Positions 1-15,777 of a stretch of DNA of 64,000 nucleotides are shown here, one piece after another. Origin of the DNA: Tieghemostelium lacteum (taxonomy: Eukaryota > Evosea > Eumycetozoa > Dictyosteliales > Raperosteliaceae); assembly GCA_001606155.1 (NCBI GenBank), contig LODT01000032.1:81396-145395 (forward strand), given 5' to 3'. The notes under the pieces are model-generated. The model worked only from the letters and a program-made list of their open reading frames with translations, was not told the origin of the DNA and ran no database searches. A program made the position numbers and the translations under genes. Within the stretch, counting starts at the first letter, position 1. Every line of letters begins with the position of its first letter.

Positions 1-3
1 GAT

Positions 4-1450
4 ATGTTTGTGGATTCCACAGTACCAACAGCTATACCAAATAATATTTATATGGATGATGCACAAATAGGACCAACTGAATACTATGATAGATTAAAAC
101 TTAGAAAATACTATCAAGAATTATTCCCATTTGATATATTAGTAGATTGGTTAACTTTTAATTATGATCCTGAAAAAGGTAGGGAATATTTAATATCAAA
201 TTAAAAAAGTTTTCACATGTGAAATTCTAATAGATATCTCATGTATAATAGAATCTATAAATGATTATTATTCAAAAAGAGAATTTTCAACTAGATATGT
301 TGTAAAATCTAAACCATTTGTAATTAGAAATAAATCATTTCCAACAGTAGATGAAGAGATAAAGTCAAATGATTTAAAGGAATTTGTATTGGGTACAGTT
401 GATGAACATACATTTACTGCAAAAGTACCTGAGAAATTAGATATTGGTCCTGTATATAGTAGAGAACCTATAAAGATGAACCAGTATCAAGATTATAGAC
501 CTGTGGAGAGAGAATTGGTATTTGATATTGATATTGATGATTATAATGACATTAGAGTTTGTTGTGATGGTACAAGTCTCTGTAAGAAATGCTGGCAATT
601 TCTATCGATATCTGCAAAGTTTTTGGAATTATATCTCAAGGAATGTTACAATTTTCAACATATTCTCTATGTGTTCTCTGGTAGAAGAGGTTTACATGTT
701 TGGGTTAGTGACAGAGGTGCATTGACTCTCAGTAAGGATCTTCGTCAGAAGATTATATCCTATGCTAAACCAGGTTTTGAAGCTAATCAAACTCCAATTC
801 TACAGAGAGCATTCGATGAGATTTTCCTGCCAAGTTTTGAGAATTACATTGTAGAGGATCAGGAATTATTCACAATGGAATCTCAGATTAAGAAACTATT
901 GGATCTCCTACCTGGTGAGATTAAACTCAATAAGAAATCTGGAAAGAAATATGAAACTATAAATGTAAGAGTTCTAGTTGAAGACGATCTAAAAGAGAAT
1001 CCAAATCAAGCACCACTCGATAAATGGAAAAAAATTAAAAATCTACTTTTGGAAAATGATATAAAAGAGTATCTCTATAGAATTGTATTTCATTATACAT
1101 TTCCAAGATTAGATGAACAGGTATCTATTGGTCTTAACCATCTCTTAAAATCACCATTTTGTATTCATCCATCTACACAAAAACTATGTATACCTCTCGA
1201 TATTGATCTCATTGATTACTATGACCCTAATGATATTCCAACTCTCCCCAAATTACTCTCTGAACTCGATCAAAAAGGTAGCACTAACCCATCACCAAGC
1301 AAAATGGATACAGATCAGAAAAAATCACGTAAATCTAAATCATCAAAACAAGCACCACCAACCAACTTTAATTATTATAAATCATTTTTTAAAAACTATG
1401 TAAACAATATAAAATTATCAAAATCAAACCCTAATCCATTAGATTTCTAA
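4..1450 (+). CDS. prim1: DNA primase small (catalytic) subunit, PRIM1 homolog
   Basis: Catalytic subunit of the DNA polymerase alpha-primase complex, which makes RNA primers for nuclear replication. Seen: the primase metal-binding motif VFDIDIDDYND, the zinc-binding pattern CCDGTSLCKKCW directly after it, and SGRRGLHVWV, all in the order known for eukaryotic PRIM1. An intron with donor GTAGGG begins at 179. Two in-frame acceptors are possible, ending at 233 or 251; the second gives spacing closer to animal PRIM1 (DYYSKREFS aligns with human NYFQHREFSF). The long downstream open frame starts on TTG at 389 and is only part of the gene. The ATG at 4 is the first available, but the frame is open to the window edge, so the true start may lie upstream. 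The Lys/Ser-rich tail is unremarkable. Family assignment is certain; the 5' end is not. Confidence 0.93.
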
Positions 1451-1628
1451 ATCAAATAAATATTTAAATAATAATAATTCATAAAATGAAAAATTTTTTC
1501 GGTCGTTTTTTTTGATTCGAGGTTTTTTTTTTTTATTTCTTTATTTTCCTTTAGGCAAAGGTTGTTTATTTATTTTTTATATTTTTTTTGTAATAAAGAC
1601 ATACCACACCCATTAGATACTACCTAAT

Positions 1629-1641
1629 CCCCCCCCCCCCC
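1629..1641 (+). repeat. Poly(C)13 homopolymer in an intergenic region
   Basis: Thirteen consecutive C residues lie about 35 bp upstream of the Utp10 start codon, in an otherwise very AT-rich 225 bp spacer. Dictyostelid spacers normally carry A or T homopolymers. It may be promoter or 5' UTR sequence, or a collapsed or expanded homopolymer in the assembly. Confidence 0.9.
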
Positions 1642-1675
1642 ATACACAAGCCCCTCACCCAAATTAGAAAAAAAA

Positions 1676-4600
1676 ATGACTACAGCTTTAGACCAACAAT
1701 TAAAAATCATTAAACAAAAGATTCACTATGTAGATCAGAGTACAAAACGTGATTCACTATTGTTTGATCCTACAGAGGCAGCATCTATCGACATTGATAC
1801 ATACTATGAAATTGGTATGCAAGGTCTGAAAGAACTAATTGGATTAGATAGTCGATTTAAAGGTTTCGAACAGACATTGTTCTCTCCAACTAGTATCTCT
1901 GAAAACAGAATACTAAAGACTGAACAAGAGAATCAAAAGATTAATATTGAAATTAATGAATTTCTCAGATTGCAATCCAATTACTTTCTGTTGAATTCAG
2001 CCCAAAAGGCATTGGAATGGCTAATTAGAAGATATAGAATTAATGAATTCAATATAGATCAAATTATATCTTCAATCATCCCATTCCACGATTCTAATAT
2101 ATTTGCTAAATTTATTTCCATTTTACAATTAGAGTATGTATTTTAAACTATCAAAATTGATTTTTTGAGAAAAACATACTAAGTTTTTCCCCCTTCCAAT
2201 TACGAATAGTTTTAATGAAAAATGGAAAATATTAGAAAATATAGTAAAGAGTAAATTATCAGTTCCCAGAGGATATTTTATTACAATATGTAAAAACAAT
2301 CAATTCTTTTTAGAGTTTTTATGTAATACCATAGTAGAATACGAAAAGTCAGATATGATTTCAAAGACATTGATTTCATTTTTTACAGCATTGATTATTG
2401 AAACTTTATCTACCATGAATACAGTACCAACAAAATTCCTAAGAGCTCTATTACCAACTTTAAATTTTTCATTAAAATCAAAACAATTAGATTTACAAGT
2501 AAGTATATTTAAATATTAATACTTTTCGAAAGTGAAAAAGTGCACAGTAACATCATATTAAAATTTTCATTTCTTTAAGCTTGGAGCATTTATGATTATT
2601 GGTGATATTGCTAGTAAGACTCAATTCAAAGACGAAATTATTGAATTATTTTTTATAAATACTCTAAAAAACTATAGGAACTCTCTACAAGAATCATTTA
2701 CCTTTTTAATAGTCCTTTTCCAAAAACAAAATTTTAAATTATCCAATTCAACTTTGGAATTGTTAATTTCAATACCGTATGTATAATATTTAATTATTAA
2801 CTATATTTTAGGATATTAATATATATTTTTTTAATTATAACAATAGAACATTATTTGATTTATTAAATGATTTAAATTCACAAAACAAAAATTTGGATAA
2901 ATTATTTTCAATTTTGATTGAATATCTGTCGAGTAATTTCATTGAATCATCAGAATGTTTTTTGTTATTGAATCAATTCATTACTGAATTGCCACAGGTT
3001 ACTGGTAGATTCCAAAAGATTATCATTCAGAATATATTGGAACAACAGTATATAAAGAAACAAGTGCCTCTTGATAAGGAAAATCAAGATGTTGTTTTGG
3101 GTCTTTTGAGATCATTGGATCCAATGGTACTTCAAGAGGAATTTGAAAGATACCAACACCGTTACAGTAAAGATGAAATCTCAGAGAAACTAAATCAACT
3201 ACACAGTCAAGTCTTATTGAAAAAGACAATTAGTAAGATTAAATCCAATGAGATATTTTTACAATTACAGTCAACAATATCATCTGAACGTATAAAAGGT
3301 CTGAAACAATTGAAATCACTGTTGGAGAAGAATCCTGATATTACAGATAGTGGTTATTCACTATCATCTTCATTGGCTCAGGTATTGGTTGAAAAAGATT
3401 CTGAAATCTCTAGATTTGCATGGAAACTACCTGGTCTCATTCATTTGGTACACATTGATGCATTGACACAATCTGCCAGTCAGTGTATTGAAAGTAATTA
3501 CCTGTCATTGGATGATAAGAAATTCATAGTCTCTTTATTAGCTTCTGATAAGGAATTCCAAAAATCTAATCAAAGCGCTCTTTTAAAGGTTCTATTCCCA
3601 CATTTGATTAGCACTGATCTAAATCAAGAGATTCTAAAAAGTCTTGCAAGTCTTTTACCATCACTATTCAAGGGTATTAAAGATAGTAGTTCATTGTCAA
3701 CCCTGTTCCAAGGAATCAACAAAAACTATACATCATCACCATCAGAGGCTAACAAATTCATTAGTGACTATCTTAAAGAGTACCAATTCACAAAATCATT
3801 TCAAAATAACATTTCAAATAATGATTTGGTAGTTTTATTTTTGATTCTCAGTGGTCAACAAGCACTAGATGCTACTATGGTTGCTGTGGTATTTAATTTC
3901 ATAAATTCATTTTTGGACTCTTATAATGATTCATTTAGTCTGGTGATTAAAGAGATATCATCACCTACTGATTTGTACAAGTACACATCAGATCCATTAT
4001 CCATCATTATGAATAGCTTCTGTATGATAATTAAACAACTTCCATCCATAGCAGTAACTGAAATTCAAAAGTATCTCTTAACAGTTTTCTCTAAAAAGTC
4101 ATCAGAACAACAACAATACCAAATTCTCACAGGTATCAGACAACTCATTGAGAATATTTTCAATTCAAAGATTGAATGCATTGATCTAATACTCAGACAA
4201 CTCATTAGAAAGTATTTCAGTAACCAATTGGTATACTTTAAATTCCTTACACTATTCTGGGTACAACCAAACAACACCACCAATAATAATCTAATTATAT
4301 CATCATTGTCATTATTGAAATATCTCATTCCATCCAAATCATTCCAAATTCATCTTCAACAACAGAGAAATCAAATCATCCTCCCATTCCTATTATTATT
4401 AAACTATCAATGTAAAGATATACGTTCAAGCTCTTTACAGTTATTAGAATTGATTAATGAGACTTCAACAAATAGTAATAATAGTACTACAACTTCAACC
4501 AATAATGATTTTAAATTTTATAATAACAGTTCAACTATTCAATCTATTAATTCAAAATTGGTTAGTCAATTTTTAGGATTGATTTTGAAATATAAATTGG

Positions 4601-6897
4601 AAATTCAATCAGATTCTGAATTCTTTAAGACATTTATAAAGAATATTGTATTGACCCAATCCGAGTTAAAAGTTGATATTGCTAAATATCTAGTTGAAGG
4701 TTTACTATTGATGGAGAGTCAAGATCAGAAACTATTGTTACTGAAAGCCATTCAAGATTGTCAAGATTCTTATATAGTAACTACAACATTACCATTGCTA
4801 CAAGAACTATTCCAAAGTTACAAGAGTAAAACAATTAGCATTGTGGAATGTTCATTATTGGATATTCTCATTAGAAAACTATGTAATCTATCTGTAATGG
4901 GTCAGAGTAAATTGAGAAAATCACATAATCTCTTACAAGTCTACATTGATATTCTTTCAACTAAACATGATAGTCTAATGACATGGCCAAGTGGAAGTCA
5001 ATACAGTATATTGACTGTTTCCATCTCATCAATTACCAAACAACTAGTCATCTCACTGGCACTGAAAGAACAAATTCAGTTGGTTGAATTGTTACTTGCT
5101 CATTTGTTATCTGAAAATACTGAAATTCGTGAAGTTGCTAGAAAAGTTTTATTAAGTATTCTAGATGATTCAACAACAATTTTACCAATGATTACTGTAA
5201 ATGCCAAGAGTACTACACCATTACCTATTCCACAGTACAATTCTATGATGGAGATTTTGATAATCAATAGTGAGAGAATTCAAAATCCAATTATACTCTA
5301 TACACCAATGATTGGTATTTTAAAGAGATTTAATCAACAATCAGCTTCAGATGCTACAGAATATTGTAAACAATTGATATTCAGAGCTATGGTTAGTTTA
5401 ACTAAAGTATTGGAAAAGAATAGTAAAGAACTATCTACTCTTGAACAACTGTTGGATATTCAAACTATTGTTCAAAGTATTGGTACTAATCTTCAAACTT
5501 GTAACTCTGCAATGATTCTATTGCAGGTTGTAAGTAGTAACTTCCCATTGAAGATTTATAAGTCCATTGATGGTATTATATCATTGATAAAGTTCATTTT
5601 GGGTAATAGTCAAAATCATGATAATCAGACTATTATGAATTTGGAGGGTTTCATTTCAAGTCTCTTCCCAGCACTATTAAAGAGTACTACATCCAATGTC
5701 ACATTGACTACTATATTCAAATTGTTTATTGACAGTTTTAATACAATGTCTAAAGATCATCAAGTAGTTTTATTGGTAAATCTAATGAAATCTATTCAAT
5801 ATCAACAATTGAATTTATTATTGACTCTAATTCTAACTAGAAAGATTCAATTGTTACGTGATATCACTTTGGCATTGAAGAAGGATGATTCTACAATGAT
5901 GGTTGATTCCAATAAATCAGATGATCCTATGGAAGAAGATAATGAACAACAGTCACCACTAGAGAAACAATTGGATACTTTGAATGCATTCATTAGAGAA
6001 TTCTCAGAACAGATTCCAGTAATCTCTCTAACCAGCTCATTGACAATGGTTTCAAGATCTTTGAATTTTATCTCTTTGGAAAATGGTACTGTAGAACAAG
6101 AACAACAACAACAGAATTCACATTCTGATAAGGAAATGATTCAACTACTATCATATAACTCTGCTAAAGATAATAGATTACTCCAAGCCTCATTGTTGGA
6201 TTTCATTAATGAACGTTTATCATCCAGTAAATATCTTGAAGAAGTTGCATTCCTAGATCATGATGCTAAATCTCAAATTGAAACACACTACATGAATTCA
6301 TTTGAAAATCTTTTGGTTCTTTTAAAGAAGACATCAGAATCATTGGAAATTTCTACTGGTAGCTCCTCTAGTAGTAAAGGTAAAGAGAAATATCTCAAGA
6401 AATTACAATCATCAATTCACTTGTGTATGGATAAATATAATCAATTATTAAGTGTACCTGGTTTCATTGTAACTGTCAGTAAACTATTAAATCATCAAGA
6501 TTCATCAGTACGTCGTAGATCATTAGTAATCTTTAATGAAAAGATTAGTATGGTACGTGCACAACATTTAGAAGAGTCACATGTCACACTCTTTATATCA
6601 CTACTCTCTGACTTCTCTAAAATTATTGATACACCTACAGAAACTGAAACCAACAAACAAACTGCATTGCTCAGTTTTGAAATTTTGGCTAGAAATTTCT
6701 CAACACATTCACCACAAGTTTTCCTACAAAAGATTGCATCGATCATCAAAGCTATGGGACATAGTAGTTATCAAGTGGTATCTTCAGCAATCATTTGTAT
6801 TGCTACACTATGTTCTGAATTACAATCAAAAACCATTCCATACATTCCACAATTCTTCCCAGTCATTCTTAATACTCTAGTTAGTTCACAAAAACTT

Positions 6898-6930
<33 letters not shown>

Positions 6931-8469
6931 GCCAATACTACTACCTCTTCTACTTCCAATGGAAATTCAACATCAAATTCAACACAAACCAATGGTCATG
7001 ATAGTATTAGTACAACTATTAGTAATGAAACTAGATCACTTTTACAATTATCATGTATTAGTTCATTAGAGATAATGTTGAATAAGATACCAAAATTCTT
7101 GTCACCCTATCTACCACAACTACTCAACGCACTTCTTCACCCAAGACTAAATAACACATTGACACCAATGGCCACTAAAATTCATCAACAAGTAAAGAGA
7201 CTATTAACATTGATTACAAAGAATATTGAATTCCGTCTATTGTTACCATCTATGTTCTCTGCCTATGAATTTGCAGTTGTCTCTGAAAATGATCAATCCA
7301 TCATCTCACTCTTTGATTTTGTAGGTGATATCAGTAGTAATCTTGCACCTAAAGATATTGCATTACACCACAAGGCAATATTTAAATTCTATCTAGAATG
7401 TTTTGAATTTAGAAAGAAATATAGTCAACGTGTAAAGAATTTAGATTCAGTAGAAGAACACATTATCAATTCATTCCTAAATCTAGTGATGAAATTAAAT
7501 GAAAATCTATTTAAACCATTGTTTATTAAGATTTTAGATTGGGCAATACCATCACATTTAAATAATAATAATAATAATAATAATAAGAATAATAGTAACG
7601 GTAAAAATAATAATAGTGATGATTCAGACAATAATGATTCAGATTCAGATTCAGATAATAATAGTAAAAAGAAAAAGAAATTAAAAAATAATAATAACAG
7701 TAAAAGTAACGGAAAATCAAATAATAATAATAAGTCACCACAATATAATCAAAACAAAGATAATATTTTATTCTTTTATAAACTTGTAAATGCACTCACT
7801 CAAAACCTCAAATCAATATTTTTACCATACTTTGCCTACTTTTTAGATGATTCTATATATCATCTAAAGAATATATTCAGTTTACAACCAAATATAACAT
7901 CATCCTCCTCTACTGCCAATGGCCACCAACAAAATGGTAAAAAGAGAAAACAAGAAGATGACAAGAAATCACAACAAGAACAGAATAATCAAGAATCACT
8001 ACTCTGTTTAATCATGTCTGCATTTGAAAAATGTTTTATTAACGACACTGATGGTTTCTTGGATAAACAGAAATTTGAATTAATTCTACCAGCATTGGCA
8101 AATCAATTAGAGAATCAAATGGGTAGTAGTGAATCCTACAAGAATAGAGTTATTAATTATTTATCTCCAACTATAACTCAATTAGCAGTCGCCATTAAAC
8201 AAGATCTCTTGTGGAAACATTTAAATCACACCATACTCATGAAAACTAGATCACAATCCTCTGCAGTTCGTTACAGTGCTCTATTGGTTATTCATTCACT
8301 ACACAAGAAAATGGGTGAACAATTACTCATTCTCTTACCTGAAACTATTCCTTTCATTAGTGAACTATTGGAAGATTCCTCACCTGATGTCGAATCACTT
8401 TGTCAACAAGTCGTTAAAACTATTGAATCTCATTTGGGAGGTGATGAAAGTATTTCCTCATATTTATAA
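1676..8469 (+). CDS. utp10: HEATR1 / Utp10 homolog, SSU processome HEAT-repeat protein
   Basis: Large nucleolar HEAT-repeat protein required for pre-rRNA transcription and 18S rRNA processing as part of the t-UTP/UtpA subcomplex. The N-terminus carries the family signature SLLFDPTEAASID, then IGMQGLKELIGLDSRF, then SAQKALEWLIRRYRI. Four exons are inferred: 1676-2133, 2210-2498, 2580-2776 and 2847-8469. The phases join cleanly and give 2188 residues, close to human HEATR1 (2144). The C-terminal BP28CT-like region and final HEAT repeats are present. Dictyostelid insertions are poly-Thr near 6898-6930 and an Asn/Ser/Asp/Lys-rich stretch near 7560-7740. The in-frame open stretch from 2893 begins on TTG and is not a separate gene. 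Identification is based on recognised motifs and length. Confidence 0.92.
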
Positions 8470-8637
8470 AACTCCTAATTTTAAATTTAAAAATAAATAT
8501 TCACTAATTATACATTTGAAAAAAATTAACACCTTGCAATTTCACATTCCAAATTTCAACAAAGAACCAAAATTTTTCATCAATCAATTAAAAAAATTAA
8601 TCAATTCCTCATTTTTTTAATCTTTTTTTTTTCCTGA

Positions 8638-11478
<2,841 letters not shown>

Positions 11479-11562
11479 CCTTCTTTAAATTGTACTCAAC
11501 ATAAAAATATCTATCAATAAAATAAATGGTATAAATAATATTAATCTATTATATTTTAAAAT

Positions 11563-12690
11563 TTAAATATTTTTTATATCTACAAGATATTTATCAATAA
11601 TAACATTTTTAAGTTTACATTGCAGAATAAGAGTGTCTTGATTTAATATTCTACCATTTTTACAATCTAAAGGTCTCTTTAGAAATGATTGTAAATGTAC
11701 TCTATTAAAGGAAAGTGCATAATTAAATTTTAAATCGGTATTATTTAGAATATATTTAAATATTCGAGTATCTTTACATGTAATACTTTGTGATGCTGAA
11801 TATTTTGTAAATTGAAAACCCATCTCTAAATATAACATAAATACAGGAAATTTTAAATTTTCATGAAACAATTTATCCATTGTTTTATCACCAGTTGGAA
11901 ATAACCCAGTTTCATTTAAATAGACCACGGTATCATACATTTCAGGTGATTTACCAATGTTTTCATATATAGCTTTATTAAAAACTGACCAATTCATATA
12001 CTGGGAGTATTTACAAGTACGTAGGTATTTTAATTTTGGAATGCTAGATGCAACTGCTATACATGGGATTGCATTCGATAGAGAATTTTCCTCTAATAAA
12101 TAATTGTATTGGTGTAACCATCCCAATACCATTTCAATTTGATCAGTATTATAATTCTTAATGACATATTTTAATACCTCATTATAATTGATATTAAAAT
12201 GTAAGCTAATTAGTTTTTTTAAAAACAATAATTGAGTACTAATATCAATAGAATCTTTCGGTGTAAATTGTAGTGTTAAGGCTTTGATATTGTTAGCTAA
12301 ATAAAATCTTTCTACATAGAAATATTTTAAGGCAAAATCTAGATACTCTGCCATTGGATAATGTGAGAGAAATGAATATATTAAATGTATAATATTACCA
12401 ATATCGTTAGTTAATAAATCTTGGTCTATATTTTCATTTCTCTTCGCATTTCCTAACCTGACCACACATTGGAAATAAATGTAACTCGAGTTAAACTTGG
12501 TGTATTGAATATTATTATGTTGTTGTAGTTCTAGACAATTAATTATCAACTTAATCAATCCATTTTCATCCAAATTATTTAAAATTTCATTAATCTTATG
12601 ACAATACTCCTCTCTAGTTTTACATTTATCTAGAATAAATTTACTTTCCCAAAAACTCCCTACATAACTTGTCAGTTTTGTAAATTTACT

Positions 12691-12752
<62 letters not shown>

Positions 12753-13530
12753 CAAAACTATTTAGATTGGTAAAGAATAATAGTTTTTTAGTGTAATCAC
12801 AGAGCACATGGCCATCTAGATTCATAATATTATCGGGTAAATATTGTAAGAATAGATTATCTTTAAATGCTAGAGTGTGATTTAAAAAGAGGTTTTCTAT
12901 ATTGGTATAAGATAGTTTAGACAATGATTCTGTATATTCTTGTCCCCTGGGTCTATCATCAGTTCTCTGAAATTTTAAGTTTTTCAAGACAAAATCAACC
13001 AATGTATCACTATTGAGTGGAGCCATGATAGCCTCAGTTAATATAGTATTTTCATTATAACTACAATTATGTGAGTGTAGCCACAAGGTGGAATTTAAAC
13101 ATCCATTTCTGACAGAACAATTTAGAGCGTTATCAAATTTTAAGATGTTCAAATTTGTAAGCTTATCCAATGCTATTTCGTTATCAGATGTAATTGCTAT
13201 TGACAATATAGATTCACTAGTTGGAAATGTTACGGGTTTTTCCAAATATTGTTGTACAATGAACTCAATTACTTTTACATGTTCATCTTGTTTAATATCA
13301 CTAAAATTTCTGAATATAGATAATAACTGAGATCTACTATAATGAAATTCTGTATTTTTGATTACAATTTTATCTACAAATAGTTTCCAATGTTCATTTT
13401 CTACAATGAAGCTAATATCTGCTTCATAGTATTTCAATGAATAATATATATCATTTATATTTTCAATCTCTTTAAATATCTTAAAGTAAAGATATTTATT
13501 TCCGAATACCTTCGAAAATAATTGATCCAT
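11563..13530 (-). CDS. Dictyostelid repeat protein of unknown function with polyQ tract
   Basis: A 655-residue single-exon protein. The ATG is at 13530 and the gene converges on the vWA gene with an 84 bp gap. I recognise no catalytic domain. Repeating segments such as NGCLNSTLWLHSHNC, LVDFVLKNLKF and MVLGWLHQYNY resemble the degenerate ankyrin-like repeats of large dictyostelid gene families. A run of 20 CAA-encoded glutamines lies in mid-protein (12691-12750). No signal peptide or membrane segment is evident. It could be a divergent ankyrin or F-box family member, but no F-box is visible at the N-terminus. Confidence 0.75.
12691..12750 (-). repeat. (CAA)20 trinucleotide repeat, polyglutamine
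   Basis: Twenty TTG units on the plus strand, read as CAA on the coding minus strand, inside the 655-residue repeat protein. Such runs are common in dictyostelids. The frames opened on other strands by this repeat are not genes. Confidence 0.95.
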
Positions 13531-13640
13531 TGGAAATAAGCACCCAAATGAAAGTTCAAAAAAATCCGAATTTTTTTTTTTAAATTTTTTTTTTCTTCAT
13601 TTTTCAAATTTATTATAATATCACACAAACAGCAATCAAA

Positions 13641-14166
13641 ATGTCAAGTCACTACAGAGCCCAACTTTTAAAGAATATGATTGATAACCTCAAAACTCTC
13701 TATGCTATTGATATTCCAGTAGTTCATAACTTAAAAGAGAGAAACCTAGTTTCAAGAGTTATTGGTATGTGCATTCATAATAAATTACCTCTGTAATAAT
13801 ATAATACCCCTGGTTGTAAAATAACCACAAATTAAAATAACAGATATAAACTATTAAATAATAATTATCAGCATTGAAACATATTTTAGTATTTTAAAAC
13901 CTGGGGATTATTACTAGATTTATAGATAGATTAGTTCAAAAACAAAAAGGACTAATATTTAGTTAAATAATGATAATATTATAGATTTCTATAACCCAAT
14001 TACAGGTGATCCAACTGCTAAATTCATTAACATTTCATCAACTTTTGTTGGTTTTTATACTTTAAAGAACTTCATTTTTGCTCACCACGATCACCAAGAT
14101 GTTCAATACCCATACATGAAATCAAAGAGAAGAACTTTAGCTTTTATGTTTGAAAATAAACATTAA
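13641..14166 (+). CDS. Small conserved-looking protein (94 aa), unknown; possibly mitochondrial
   Basis: Two exons: 13641-13764 and 14006-14166, joined through a 241 bp intron with donor GTATGT and acceptor ...TTACAG. The product is 94 residues, starting MSSHYRAQLLKNMIDNL and ending LAFMFENKH. It is basic and His-rich in the second exon (FAHHDHQDVQYPYMKSKRR), with one moderately hydrophobic stretch (FINISSTFVGFYTLKNFIF). Size and composition resemble accessory subunits of mitochondrial respiratory complexes, for example a small cytochrome c oxidase subunit, but I do not recognise it and this is a guess. Clean splice phase and a good AAAATG start context support a real gene. Confidence 0.7.
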
Positions 14167-14402
14167 ATATATATATAACACTACTCATTCAGAAGTAGAC
14201 AGTAAAAATATAGTGATATTATTATAAACAACAGCTACCATATTATATAAAACACAACATAATGTTACACATTTATTTAAAGAATATATAAATCTTGATT
14301 AAACTTTAGTTATCAATTTTTTGTTTAAAACAACATTACTATAGTAATTCTGCCATTGACCTTAATGTGACATGGATTTTTGATCAAAAGTTGATTAAAA
14401 AA

Positions 14403-14428
14403 TTTTTTTTTTTTTTTTTTTTTTTTTT
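14403..14428 (+). repeat. Poly(T)26 tract upstream of ERGIC3
   Basis: An uninterrupted T run ends 12 bp before the ERGIC3 ATG. Oligo(dT) next to start codons is typical of dictyostelid promoters. Confidence 0.9.
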
Positions 14429-14440
14429 ATATTGAGTCAA

Positions 14441-15631
14441 ATGATCAAACAAAATAGAAACTCAAGATCAAATAATGATAGTGGTGAAATTTGGTTAGAA
14501 AGATTAAAATTATTTGATTTCTATCCAAAATTGGATGAAGATGTACCACAACAAAAAACTACATTTGGAGGAGTAGCAACACTTTTGTGTCTACTTTTTA
14601 GCTTCTATCTGTTGGCATCAGAATTTTATTACTATGCCTATCCACTAAGAGAACATTCATTAAAAGTTGATGTTACTAGAGGTAATAAATTAACAATTAA
14701 TATAGATATAATATTCCCCTCACTGGTTTGTACAGATATTGTTATTGATGCAGTTGATGGTATTGATGGTCGTCCTATAAAAGATGCATCCTATCAAGTT
14801 ATTAAACAACGTTTGAATAAAGATGGTACACCTATAGCAGAGGGTTTAGCAATGCCAGGTAGTAAAGGTATATTCAGTAAATTTCAATGTCAACCATGTG
14901 AATTACCATCAGGTGTCGTACCACGTCTTCGTCTAAATGGTCAATTTCATCAAAAATGTTGTACAAGTTGTGATGAATTGAGACAATATTACAGAGGAAA
15001 TAGAATTTCACAACATATAGCTGATTCACAACCACAATGTCTAATTGAAAAACCAGTTGCTGATGATGAAGGTTGTAGAATCTATGGTGAGTTAAATGTT
15101 CAAAAAATGAAAGGAGATTTTCACATTTTGGCAGGTACAGCAGTTGACCAAAAACATGACGGTCATACACACCACATTCATCACATTACCATGGAAAATA
15201 TCAATAGATTAGCACATTTTAATATAACACATCACATTCATAAATTCTCATTTGGTAATGATGTTCATGGTCTTGTTAATCCATTAGAAGGTAATCACAT
15301 TCGTGTCAATGGTCTAGGACAACAGATTTATTATATTCAAGTGGTACCTACACTCTATCAGAGTAATGGTTACCAATTAGAAACCAATCAGTACTCTTAC
15401 AATTATGAATTTCGTCCAGTAAATAGTTTCCAAATTGCAAGAATACCTGGTATCTATTTTAAATATGACATGTCACCTCTAATGATTGAAGTAAATCAAT
15501 CTTCAAAACCATTTGTAGAATTAGTAACCTCAATTTGTGCTATTGGTGGTGGAATGTATGTAGCTTTTGGTTTAGTTTATAATATAGTTTTTAAACTTTT
15601 AATTAAATTAAAATTACTTCAAAAACAATAA
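14441..15631 (+). CDS. ergic3: ERGIC3 / Erv46 homolog, ER-Golgi cycling membrane protein
   Basis: Cargo receptor of COPII/COPI vesicles that cycles between ER and Golgi with an Erv41-type partner. Seen: N-terminal cytosolic LKLFDFYPKLDEDV, a transmembrane segment about residues 50-70, the family core DVTRGNKLTINIDIIFPSLVC, the paired-cysteine lumenal region CQPC...CCTSCDE...GCRIYG, HFNITHHIHKFSFG, VNPLEG, VPTLY, and a second C-terminal membrane segment (SICAIGGGMYVAFGLVYNIVF). There are 396 residues and no intron. The frame is open upstream to a TTG at 14432; the first ATG (14441) is taken as the start. The length matches animal ERGIC3 (383). A His-rich lumenal loop (THHIHHITMENINR) is longer than in animals. 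Confidence 0.93.
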   Translation: MIKQNRNSRSNNDSGEIWLERLKLFDFYPKLDEDVPQQKTTFGGVATLLCLLFSFYLLASEFYYYAYPLREHSLKVDVTRGNKLTINIDIIFPSLVCTDIVIDAVDGIDGRPIKDASYQVIKQRLNKDGTPIAEGLAMPGSKGIFSKFQCQPCELPSGVVPRLRLNGQFHQKCCTSCDELRQYYRGNRISQHIADSQPQCLIEKPVADDEGCRIYGELNVQKMKGDFHILAGTAVDQKHDGHTHHIHHITMENINRLAHFNITHHIHKFSFGNDVHGLVNPLEGNHIRVNGLGQQIYYIQVVPTLYQSNGYQLETNQYSYNYEFRPVNSFQIARIPGIYFKYDMSPLMIEVNQSSKPFVELVTSICAIGGGMYVAFGLVYNIVFKLLIKLKLLQKQ

Positions 15632-15777
15632 ATAAATAAATATCACCACTCTTAAAACACAAATAATAATATTTGAAATTTCAAATCTTTTACAATCGAC
15701 TTTGATATCAAATTTTTTTTTTTTTTTCAATTTATAAAATTCTGTTCCCAGTGACCACTTTCAACACAACAACAACA

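Noticed and set aside
176-184. GGTAGGG near the left edge as an interstitial telomere unit
   Set aside because: A single copy that coincides with a splice donor in the primase gene.
389-1450. Primase frame starting at 389 taken as the gene start
   Set aside because: It opens on TTG. The conserved N-terminal LFPF...WL segment lies upstream and is joined by an intron.
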